From the NCBI GenBank assembly GCA_002900555.1, contig MUGD01000016.1, positions 1 to 33,185 on the forward strand: a DNA stretch of 33,185 nucleotides. Reading direction: 5' to 3'. This document shows, one piece after another, positions 1-7,683 of the stretch. The first letter of the stretch is position 1, and every line of letters starts with the position of its first letter. The DNA comes from Thermoplasmata archaeon M9B2D. GTDB lineage: Archaea; Thermoplasmatota; E2; DHVEG-1. The position numbers were made by a program, and so were the translations under genes. The notes beneath the pieces were generated by a model that saw nothing but the letters and a program-made list of their open reading frames with translations, was not told the origin of the DNA and did not search any database.

Positions 1-826
1 GCAGCTTGGAAAGGGACAAGCATTTTCCAAAGACCTCATGGCGCCCACTCTTAACTGGACCTATGCGAGCGCACCGGGAAGTTGGAGAGGGGTCATAGAA
101 GGGTGTCTGCTCTTCGGTGACCCTGCACAGATCATAAAAACTCCCTCACCAAGTGATGCGCCAACAAAACCGGCAAAACCAGCTGGTCCGACATTAGGAA
201 TCTGGAATGTAGAGTACACCTATATCAGTAGCTCAACGGATCCAAACGGAGATCAAATTTACTATCTGTTTGACTGGGCTGATGGCAGCAACAGTGGCTG
301 GCTTGGGCCGTACTCCTCAGGCCAGACGGTCACCGTGTCCCATACCTGGACCGTCCTTGGCGTCTATGAGGTCAAGGTACGGGCGCGAGATATCTGGGGT
401 GCCAGTAGCGACTGGTCTGACCCACTTGAGGTCACGATTACGGATAACACCCCACCAGAGATCCCTGAGATAACCGGGACGACTGAGGGTAAACCAGGCA
501 ACGAGTACCTCTATAGCCTTCTGACAACAGATATGCAGGACCAAGAGGTCTATTTCTTTGTTGACTGGGGGGATAACACCACAAGTGGTTGGCTTGGTCC
601 GTATGTCTCAGGTACGCAGATTCATGTTACCCATTCCTGGGCTGAGAAAGGAACCTACACGGTGAAGGCGAAAGCAAAGGATAGCATGGATATGGAGAGC
701 GACTGGGGCAGCCTTACGGTTGTCATGCCGATGAGCTACCGGTTCTCGCTGCAGGTGTTCCTCCAGCAGCTCTTGGAGATGTTCCCGCGGATGTTCCCGA
801 TTCTGCGGAACCTCATGGGGTACTAA
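1..826 (+). CDS. C-terminal part of a secreted C25 (gingipain-like) peptidase with two PKD domains (5' end outside window)
   Basis: The reading frame is open from base 2 and runs off the left edge, so the start and catalytic domain are missing. What remains is the end of the peptidase domain followed by two PKD-type beta-sandwich domains, each with the signature of a DWADG or DWGDN loop, a WLGPY segment and a SHTW or THSW strand. The last 30 residues form the tail FLQQLLEMFPRMFP.ILRNL, shared with three other proteins in the window. The sequence aligns without gaps to the end of the complete peptidase gene at 7684-10434 (offset 9608 bases), about 95% identical at DNA level by eye. PKD domains usually mediate binding at the cell surface. 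The ATG at 38 is internal and not a true start. Assignment to C25 rests on the full-length paralogue. Confidence 0.85.
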   Translation, partial: QLGKGQAFSKDLMAPTLNWTYASAPGSWRGVIEGCLLFGDPAQIIKTPSPSDAPTKPAKPAGPTLGIWNVEYTYISSSTDPNGDQIYYLFDWADGSNSGWLGPYSSGQTVTVSHTWTVLGVYEVKVRARDIWGASSDWSDPLEVTITDNTPPEIPEITGTTEGKPGNEYLYSLLTTDMQDQEVYFFVDWGDNTTSGWLGPYVSGTQIHVTHSWAEKGTYTVKAKAKDSMDMESDWGSLTVVMPMSYRFSLQVFLQQLLEMFPRMFPILRNLMGY

Positions 827-843
827 ACCAACCCCTACCTCTC

Positions 844-850
844 TTTTTTT
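844..850 (+). terminator. T-run after the partial C25 peptidase gene
   Basis: Seven T residues, followed by more T-rich sequence (cttcttttta), begin 18 bases after the stop codon. Archaeal transcription commonly ends at such oligo-T stretches without a hairpin. The second peptidase copy has a similar T-run at the same place. Confidence 0.5.
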
Positions 851-1564
851 CTTCTTTTTATAAAGTGGTTTGTTGTCGATTTTGTTGTAGTGCTGCGTAC
901 GTTACAGCTGCCTTCAACCCGGTTTTCCTGTTTTTGATACTCCTTAGAATGACAATGCGAGAGTACGTTTCAAGAGAAAAGAGGATGTACGCACTACTGA
1001 TACCTCTATCATTCTGATAAAAATAATAAGGTGTCTGGATAAAGAGGGACTCGCATACTTCTCATGACAATTTGTTTTGGTAAAGAACAGTAAGGGTTCT
1101 AGAGGATATCAACTGCTGTTGTTACCGGTACAGATGACATGCTTGATGAAGTATCATCACCTGCTCCCCGTCTTGTTGAGGTGGCATCACTGCAGGATTC
1201 GTAAAACTCTTTTCTCGTCGTGTTTCTTTTATGAGAGGTGATTGATTTCCCTCATAAGATGCTTGTTTCATAGAAATAAAAATAAATAAGGTGATTACTG
1301 TAGGAATTTACAAAGGAAAAAAGCCGCAAAAGAATGATGTACGATGAAAGAGGTTTTTTTTATAGCAGACAACCGATACCTATTTAATGAGATAAGGGAG
1401 AAATGCTTTTTTTTTTTAGCTCCCTCGAAGAAAAAAATTAGTTCGAGAGTTCAGATTCTCTCCTGTATGATTTTTTCATTTTCAAAGAAAAATAATTTTT
1501 TATCTTGGGAAAAATGTCCGGAATACGTGGCATCTTTTCTGATATATTTTCAATGTGTTATGTA
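851..1564. other. Long intergenic region without a supported gene
   Basis: About 700 bases of AT-rich sequence. A 74-codon open frame on the plus strand (1344-1568) is rich in Phe, Lys and Ser with no recognisable domain, and overlaps the 3' end of the convergent membrane protein gene by four bases; I do not call it. A 33-codon plus-strand fragment ending at 1203 has a protein-like composition but no start codon. A short hairpin (CTCGAA/TTCGAG) lies near 1427-1447. Nothing else is supportable. Confidence 0.4.
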
Positions 1565-1948
1565 CTAGTTTGGCTTAAAATCCTCTTTCTTTACAAATGC
1601 CATAACAGCGACTATGATGGTAATAATTAACAGTATTACAAACATTCCAACAAATAGTATGTTTCCTTTATCTGCATAATACCCTGGACTTGCAATCAAA
1701 GTATACAGCAGCATTCCTAGTGATATCAGATACATGGTAAAGCCCCATGTTTTCTTCGTTTGTATGCCAATGGCACCTATGAGTAAGGTCACCCCTGTAG
1801 CTAGTTCAGCGAACATATGCATGCCGATTCTCAGTGGCTCGGTATCTAGTTCAGGTATGGAATCTGTTATTAAGAACATCGTCCACATCCCGATCATTGA
1901 ACTACCAATGATGAATGAATATATCACAGCGATAGGTTTGATTTTCAT
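1565..1948 (-). CDS. Small four-helix membrane protein of unknown function
   Basis: 127 residues with four hydrophobic segments (about residues 7-27, 43-62, 68-87 and 95-117) and a charged C-terminus (KKEDFKPN), so it is an integral membrane protein. A purine-rich ribosome site (GAGGAG) lies about five bases before the ATG at 1948, supporting this start. I do not recognise the family with confidence; small DoxX-like or archaeal four-helix proteins look similar in layout. A plus-strand open frame over the same DNA (1734-2240) reads as a shadow. The gene stands alone, convergent with the peptidase gene to its left and in the same direction as the thioredoxin-fold genes to its right, with 411 bases between. 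Confidence 0.7.
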   Translation of the reverse strand: MKIKPIAVIYSFIIGSSMIGMWTMFLITDSIPELDTEPLRIGMHMFAELATGVTLLIGAIGIQTKKTWGFTMYLISLGMLLYTLIASPGYYADKGNILFVGMFVILLIITIIVAVMAFVKKEDFKPN

Positions 1949-2359
1949 AACGTCTCCTCTTCGTTACGATTTTCTAAGTGTTTATAAACATTCTCTTTTT
2001 GTATTCTCTTCAGGAAAAGATTCTTGTTGTACATATTTTCTCATCCTGATAAACCTGGTCTACCGTTTTTTCCTTTGCACTTTTTTAGCAATGAACGATT
2101 TTAATATATCATACTATCAATTACCCAATTTTTTTCTGTATACTAGACATAGGTATTGCGTTCTTCTTTTTTTTTTTATGGAGAACTACGTACTAGACAA
2201 TCTTTATTATACAAATCATTATCAAAATAAGTATCTATAATATATAAAAAAGGTTAAAGACTGGGATGTTTTTAGAAAAAAGATTTGAAGAATAAAAAAC
2301 AAGTTACAAAGGATAATGAACTAAAAAAAGAAAAAAGGAAAAGATTGTTTCTCTTTCCT
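1949..2359. other. AT-rich intergenic region
   Basis: This stretch holds the promoter of the small membrane protein (minus strand) at its left end and, at its right end near 2321-2350, an A-rich run that reads as T-rich on the minus strand and probably terminates the thioredoxin-fold gene starting at 4120. No gene is supportable between them. Confidence 0.4.
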
Positions 2360-4120
2360 TTACGCCCTTAGCAGATAGCGAAGTAGGGGGAATGCATTGG
2401 GGAATTGTTCGAACAACCAGCTAAGGAAGGGTGTGGTTATACGGAATTTCAATGGCATGGTGACCGTCAGCGTCGCCCAATCACTCTCTGAGTCATGTTC
2501 GTCTTTTGCTTTCGCCCTGATAGTAAAGGTTCCCTTCTCGGACCATTCATGATCAACCGTTAACAGGTGGCCAGATGCGTATGGTCCAAGCCATCCGCTG
2601 TTCGTTCCATCAGCCCAATCCACATAAAAGTAGATTTGATTCTCTTCAGGGTCTGTTGTTGTGACATTATAGGTATAGGTCTCCCCGACTTTTCCTTCAG
2701 AGGGTCCTGTGAGTGTCGGTATTACCGGTGGATCGTTTGGTGCAGTCGAGGTGGTAAACTCCCATATCGGACCGACTGATGATAAACCAAAGCTATCCCA
2801 GGAGACGATTTTCCAGTAATGGGTGGTTAGTGGGGTCATTGTCCCGGGGGTGTAGGAAGTACCGGTTTGGTTGCTTACCACTTTGGGTGGAGGGCTTGTC
2901 TCCCCGAAGTACACATCGTATCTGACCGTGTCACCGTCGGGGTCTCCGCCAGTCCAGCTGAGAATCTTGTTAAGGGGGACATCTGTTGACTCGTTCGCAG
3001 GATTTGGGTTGCTTGGTATGTTTGGGGCACTATTTCCTCTAGTTGTAAACTGCCATACCGGTCCAGATACAGTTGCGCCTTTATCATCATGGACCACGAT
3101 CTGCCAGTAGTAGGTTGACTCTAAATCAAGATCCCCTGGAACGTATGTTGTTCCTGTCTGGTCATCTGAAACAAGCACATCTGGTGTTGCGTCATCTTTC
3201 TCGAAGTATACATCATAATACAGGGTATCGAACCAGTCTGGGTCAGAGCACTGCCAGCTTAATGTCGGGTCTAACTTCACATTTGTCGCCCCATTCGCTG
3301 GATTTGGACTGCTTGGTGCATTTGGTGGCCTGTTGCTTCCAACCCGTACACCCGCTGTTTCATCAACATACCCGCCAGATGATGCGAAGACCGCTGCAAT
3401 GACAAACGCGTTATCTTGTGTAAGACCCGCAAACGTATGACCATATCCATCATTAAACAACGCACCATTCCATATCATTGAACTTGACCATGATCCACTA
3501 GCTGGAACAGAAATTGCCTGATTAAATGCATACTGTAAAAACGGGAATGTATAAAGATGACCTGCTGTGTCGTACCATCCCATTGAAGATTCAATCTCTG
3601 TTACGTAACAACGCAGGTAACCAGTATAGGCGCTTGCTTGATTGTTCGTGACAGTGACTGTGATATTCATCGTTGCAGACCCAAGCCAGACGGTGCTGAC
3701 TGTCAGATCGATATTTGGAACGGTTCTTGCTCCGCAAGTAATGATACTTGAATTAAACCTACTCATATCACCGGGGATACTACTAGTACTACCGACATCA
3801 GTTCGATATTTGCCATCCCAAAACACTGTTGGATAGCCAGTAAGTCCTAATTCGGTTATTGCACGGGTATATGCATGAGTGTTTTTATCACAAACAAATG
3901 AGACGTAGTAAAAATCATGCCAACCGCCCTTATACAGTGCTTTCAAAGCTCCATGTACATATTTGCAGTATCCGCACCATGTGGCAGTCCCATATTCTCC
4001 AATGACCGTATGAGTCGCCATGTCATTTCCTTGGTTTTTCTCGTCACCTGATTGTGCAACAGCCCCAAAAGTGGTACATAATAAAATACCCACTATACAG
4101 ATTGGTATGATTTTTTTCAT
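2360..4120 (-). CDS. Secreted thioredoxin-fold protein with two FN3-like domains, a PKD domain and the FP-rich C-terminal tail
   Basis: 586 residues. An N-terminal signal peptide (about 1-22) is followed by a thioredoxin-like domain with the redox motif WCGYC (Cys49 and Cys52) and a cis-proline-like TGYPTVFWDG segment. Next comes a beta-rich domain (about 140-260), two FN3-like domains that share PNPAN...D.LSW and YYW.I signatures (about 265-460), one PKD domain (about 470-555) and a tail matching FLSWLFEQFPNAFPLLR. The likely role is extracellular thiol-disulfide exchange at the cell surface; this is inferred from the CxxC fold. It is the first of three paralogues in a row on this strand, each with its own spacing of more than 110 bases and so probably its own promoter. 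An AGGGGA element precedes the ATG. Substrate unknown. Confidence 0.85.
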   Translation of the reverse strand: MKKIIPICIVGILLCTTFGAVAQSGDEKNQGNDMATHTVIGEYGTATWCGYCKYVHGALKALYKGGWHDFYYVSFVCDKNTHAYTRAITELGLTGYPTVFWDGKYRTDVGSTSSIPGDMSRFNSSIITCGARTVPNIDLTVSTVWLGSATMNITVTVTNNQASAYTGYLRCYVTEIESSMGWYDTAGHLYTFPFLQYAFNQAISVPASGSWSSSMIWNGALFNDGYGHTFAGLTQDNAFVIAAVFASSGGYVDETAGVRVGSNRPPNAPSSPNPANGATNVKLDPTLSWQCSDPDWFDTLYYDVYFEKDDATPDVLVSDDQTGTTYVPGDLDLESTYYWQIVVHDDKGATVSGPVWQFTTRGNSAPNIPSNPNPANESTDVPLNKILSWTGGDPDGDTVRYDVYFGETSPPPKVVSNQTGTSYTPGTMTPLTTHYWKIVSWDSFGLSSVGPIWEFTTSTAPNDPPVIPTLTGPSEGKVGETYTYNVTTTDPEENQIYFYVDWADGTNSGWLGPYASGHLLTVDHEWSEKGTFTIRAKAKDEHDSESDWATLTVTMPLKFRITTPFLSWLFEQFPNAFPLLRYLLRA

Positions 4121-4154
4121 ATTATAATTCCCCTATTGATGTAGTAGGTAATTC

Positions 4155-4164
4155 TTATATAAAT
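4155..4164 (-). promoter_or_regulatory. Probable TATA box for the thioredoxin-fold gene starting at 4120
   Basis: On the minus strand this reads ATTTATATAA, an archaeal TATA-like element 35-44 bases upstream of the ATG. That spacing would give a short leader holding the AGGGGA ribosome-binding element. Confidence 0.5.
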
Positions 4165-4234
4165 ATCTTACTGTTTTAGCGGATTATAGGATATAGGTTG
4201 TCTTTTATAAAAAAAGAAGATGGTATTGTCTCCA

Positions 4235-5731
4235 TTAAACCTGAAGGAAATACCGAAGTATCGGGAAGGCATATGGAAACTGTTCGAACAACCATTGTAG
4301 AAACAGATAGGTAATACCAATGTTCCTCGGCATTTTCACATCCAAGGTCGCCCATTCACTTTCCGCACCAGGTTGATCTTTAACTTTCGCTTGAACTGTG
4401 TATGTTCCCTTTTCGCTCCATGCATGAGTCACAACGAAGGCTTCTCCAGAGTTATACGGACCGACCCATTCTGTTATGGTGCCATCGCCCCAGACAATGT
4501 ATCCGTAGACTGTATCTCCATCTGGGTCTATCGCGGTGATAGTATATTTATATAAACTACCTGGCTCTCCTGTGGTCGGACCAGATATGGTTGGTTTTTC
4601 AGGAGCGGTGTTTGGGTTGATTGAAGTGGTAAACTGCCAAAGTGGTCCGTCAGCAGAATTCTGATCTTGATCCCATGCGACAATCTTCCAATAATAGGTG
4701 GTGTTATATGCAAGCGTACTAGGATCATATGTGGTAGCTGATTGATTTGCAGAGATTTTTGGTGGTGTGTTTGTAAGGCCGAAGTATACATCATAGGTGA
4801 TGGTGCTCCCAGGAGAACCTCCCCCAGTCCAGCTTAGGTCTACGTTCGAATCAACGTTGGTAGCCCCGTTTTCAGGGCTTGGGTTTTTTGGTGTGTATGG
4901 TCCTTGTCCCCCAATCAACACTCCGGTTGCATCATCGACGTAATACGCGTTAAATGGGTTGCTACTTGGTGGATACGAGTACCCTTGATGCCATTCATCA
5001 TTAAATACAGCGCCAATGACCATGATGTTGTTTTCAGTAATGCCTGGATATCCATGAGCTGCACCGTCCCATTGAATGGTATTGCTCCAGGAACTACCTG
5101 CAGGTATTGACAGCGCTTGATTAAATGCAAAATCTAAAAACGCATACGTATAGGGAAATCCCCCTGTATCGATCCATCCCATACTTGATACAATCTCTGT
5201 GATATACACCCGGATATGACCGCCGTAGGTTGTAGCTTCGTTATTGAAAACTGTCGCGTCAATCTCCATGGTGGTCCCACCAACCCATGAGGCGAAAATC
5301 TCGATGTCAACATCTTCTACGATCCTGCTGCCGCATGAATTGATACTGGTGATGTATGCTGCTTTGGCGCTAGAGGTGCTCCCGGCACCGACATTAACCT
5401 TGTAACCCCCATCGAACCATAATGTCGGCCATCCATACGCGTTGTAATCGTTGATACATCGTTGATAGGCAACGGTGTTTTTATCAGTGACTAACGAGAC
5501 ATAAAAGAAGGGGTATTGTCCTTCTGCGAAAATCTCCTTTAATGCTGCATGTGCATATTTGCAATAACCGCACCAAGTTGCTGTCCCAAACTCTCCAAAA
5601 ACCGTATGGGTAAAGTCCCGGGTTGTTTGTTGATTATCTTCTTTTGTATAAACATTATCTGGTATGAAGGCAGCTCCTAAAGTGGTATATACTACTATAC
5701 CGACAAGAATAATTGATATGCTTTTTTTCAT
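4235..5731 (-). CDS. Secreted thioredoxin-fold protein with FN3-like and PKD domains and the FP-rich C-terminal tail
   Basis: 498 residues. Signal peptide about 1-21, thioredoxin-like domain with WCGYC (Cys54, Cys57) and a YGWPTLWFDGGYK segment, a beta-rich domain with YITEIVSSMGW (about 145-280), one FN3-like domain (about 283-370), one PKD domain (about 375-465), and the tail FLQWLFEQFPYAFPILR. It is the close paralogue of the protein at 2360-4120 but has one FN3-like domain fewer. The redox motif is identical, so similar chemistry is expected. The start follows AAAGGGGATTAT directly. A 114-base gap separates it from the next gene downstream. Export and surface location are inferred from signal peptide and domain layout; the partner proteins are unknown. 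Confidence 0.85.
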   Translation of the reverse strand: MKKSISIILVGIVVYTTLGAAFIPDNVYTKEDNQQTTRDFTHTVFGEFGTATWCGYCKYAHAALKEIFAEGQYPFFYVSLVTDKNTVAYQRCINDYNAYGWPTLWFDGGYKVNVGAGSTSSAKAAYITSINSCGSRIVEDVDIEIFASWVGGTTMEIDATVFNNEATTYGGHIRVYITEIVSSMGWIDTGGFPYTYAFLDFAFNQALSIPAGSSWSNTIQWDGAAHGYPGITENNIMVIGAVFNDEWHQGYSYPPSSNPFNAYYVDDATGVLIGGQGPYTPKNPSPENGATNVDSNVDLSWTGGGSPGSTITYDVYFGLTNTPPKISANQSATTYDPSTLAYNTTYYWKIVAWDQDQNSADGPLWQFTTSINPNTAPEKPTISGPTTGEPGSLYKYTITAIDPDGDTVYGYIVWGDGTITEWVGPYNSGEAFVVTHAWSEKGTYTVQAKVKDQPGAESEWATLDVKMPRNIGITYLFLQWLFEQFPYAFPILRYFLQV

Positions 5732-5856
5732 ATAATCCCCTTTGAACTAAATACGTAATACTTGTATTAATAGATTTCTCTTTGCCTTTCCCTACTACAT
5801 GATACATATTCTCTAAGAAAAAAAGGAAAAAAAGAGTAAAGAAGAGAGGGTTTCTA

Positions 5857-7263
5857 TCAGCTGTTTACTTTTATAATAAACAATAAGACAGTTGCATTTC
5901 GTTGGATTGTCGCTGAGGGACCATCAGGCACCCATGCATCTATCTTTATGCTGGTGGCGCCTAACCCAAGGATCACCCCTGTTTTTATGGTGACACTTGA
6001 ATTCGCAGGGATTGTAAGATTTGTCCCGGATGTTGTTTTCCCAAGAAACGCCCCGCCGTGTAATGTGATATTCCAGTTCACATTTGAGATTGCGATATCC
6101 CCCGGGTTTGTAATCTCTGCACTGACTCTGAAGAGACCGCCTTTGACATTTTCCAGTTGAACACTTGGTCCGCTGATTTCAATGGTCAAGGGATCTGACC
6201 AGGGACCATCAATGGTGTCATCCTTTGCTTTCAGTTTCATGTTATAGGTTCCACCAAATGCCCATGCATGTTCTGCTTCGACGGTTGCACCAGATGGATA
6301 TGGCCCAAGCCAGCCGCTGTCTGTACCATCGCCCCAATCGAACAGATAGTAGATGTCATCGCCATTGGGATCGGTTGTGCTTCCTGAGTATGTATAGTTG
6401 ATGTTCACTAGTCCGCTGGTTGGTCCAGAGGGTGGGTTGGGTTTGTTCGGAGCGCTGTTTGACTGTGGTTGTGCGGCAACGGTTTCATCAGCATAGTATG
6501 CCCAAAAAGGATTTCCTGATGGGGGATTTGAGTAGGATTGCTGTGGCGTATCATCAAATACTGCGAGGATGACTTGAATGTTTTCAGAGGATATTCCCGG
6601 GTAGCCTGCAGCAGCTCCGTCCCATACAACAGTGTCTGAAATCATGCCTGCTGCTGGGATATCAATGACTTGATTCACAGCGAAACTTAAAAATGCGTGA
6701 TAATAGGGGTTACCGCTATAGTCGTTCCAATAACTTGAGACTAATTCGATTACATAGATTCTCAGCCGTCCCGGGTAATTACTTGCATCATTGTTTGCAA
6801 CACTGTAGTTTATCTCTATTTGTGCGTTTCCAAGCCATGAAACATTCAACTCTGCGACTACATCAGGCACGGTACGGGACCCTGATAAATCAAGATATGA
6901 GTAAAACGTATTTATGTCCGTTCCAGGGAGAACATATTGCCCGCCGTCCCAGTACGATGTTGGTACATATTTAGGATTAAATTCATAAAATCTCGTTTGG
7001 GCTTCCAGGTTTTTATCATATACTAGCTCAGTGTATTCAAAATCATAGTTTCCTGATCCATAAATGCTATGCCAGGCGGTGTTAGATGCAGGGCAGGAAG
7101 GACACCATGTTGCTGTTCCGACTTCTACAAGAACTGTATGGGTATAATCAAGTTTTTCTGTATTGTTTTCGTTTATGATTGTGTCGTCATTTGGTAGGCC
7201 AACAGCTCCAAACGCGGTATACAATAAGATACCAGCGATACAGATTGGTAGGATTTTCTTCAT
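5857..7263 (-). CDS. Secreted thioredoxin-fold protein with one PKD domain and a different C-terminal beta domain
   Basis: 468 residues. Signal peptide about 1-20, thioredoxin-like domain with WCPSC (Cys54, Cys57), a beta-rich domain containing YVIELVSSYW (about 140-265), and a PKD domain (about 270-360) of the same DWGDG/WLGPY type as its neighbours. It then differs: residues about 365-468 form a CARDB-like or Ig-like beta domain (INPGDIAISNVNW, GLGATSIKIDAWVP) that ends in a hydrophobic VLLFIIKV stretch, and the FP-rich tail of the other paralogues is absent. The ATG follows TATAGGGGAAATATTT. It is the outermost of three minus-strand paralogues and is divergent from the C25 peptidase gene at 7684. 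Function as extracellular thiol oxidoreductase is inferred. Confidence 0.83.
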   Translation of the reverse strand: MKKILPICIAGILLYTAFGAVGLPNDDTIINENNTEKLDYTHTVLVEVGTATWCPSCPASNTAWHSIYGSGNYDFEYTELVYDKNLEAQTRFYEFNPKYVPTSYWDGGQYVLPGTDINTFYSYLDLSGSRTVPDVVAELNVSWLGNAQIEINYSVANNDASNYPGRLRIYVIELVSSYWNDYSGNPYYHAFLSFAVNQVIDIPAAGMISDTVVWDGAAAGYPGISSENIQVILAVFDDTPQQSYSNPPSGNPFWAYYADETVAAQPQSNSAPNKPNPPSGPTSGLVNINYTYSGSTTDPNGDDIYYLFDWGDGTDSGWLGPYPSGATVEAEHAWAFGGTYNMKLKAKDDTIDGPWSDPLTIEISGPSVQLENVKGGLFRVSAEITNPGDIAISNVNWNITLHGGAFLGKTTSGTNLTIPANSSVTIKTGVILGLGATSIKIDAWVPDGPSATIQRNATVLLFIIKVNS

Positions 7264-7683
7264 AAATATTTCCCCTATATAATTAATAAATGATCTCGTA
7301 TTTATGAACGTTTCTATCTTCTAGACTAGTTTTTTTTGAAATTTTTCTATCATTTTCATTATAATCCCTTAATAAATATTCTAACCAAAATGGTTGATTG
7401 TAATCTTTGTAGGGCAGGATGGTTTCTTTTATACTATCAAATCTTTCATTGATTTTAACTATCTTATTTTTAAGATAAAAAAATTTTATATTTTATTTTT
7501 ATATTGAAGAATTTTTTAGAAAAAATAATATTATGAAAACAAATAACTTATTAAACTTAATCGAAGTACAACGGTTCCATTTATAATATATTATTATATT
7601 TTAATAATATTAAATCTTTTTTAATTTTTATCAAAAATTTTAATAAGCCCACCATCATTAGTTTCTAATAGGAGAATGATTAC
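7264..7683. promoter_or_regulatory. AT-rich divergent promoter region
   Basis: 420 bases, extremely AT-rich (notably 7440-7640), between the divergent thioredoxin-fold gene (minus) and C25 peptidase gene (plus). Several TATA-like stretches occur (for example around 7580-7610), so I cannot say which is used. The peptidase start codon is a GTG preceded by AGGAGAATGATTAC. No coding sequence is visible. Confidence 0.5.

Noticed and set aside
1103..1203. 33-codon plus-strand fragment ending DDMLDEV...VEVASLQDS
   Set aside because: Protein-like composition, but it begins right after a stop codon without a clear start and has no recognisable family; it could be a remnant, too weak to call.
1344..1568. 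74-codon plus-strand open frame
   Set aside because: Low-complexity, AT-driven composition, no ribosome site or domain, and it overlaps the end of a convergent gene.
1734..2240. 168-codon plus-strand open frame
   Set aside because: Its first half is the antisense shadow of the membrane protein gene and the rest is AT-rich with no domain.
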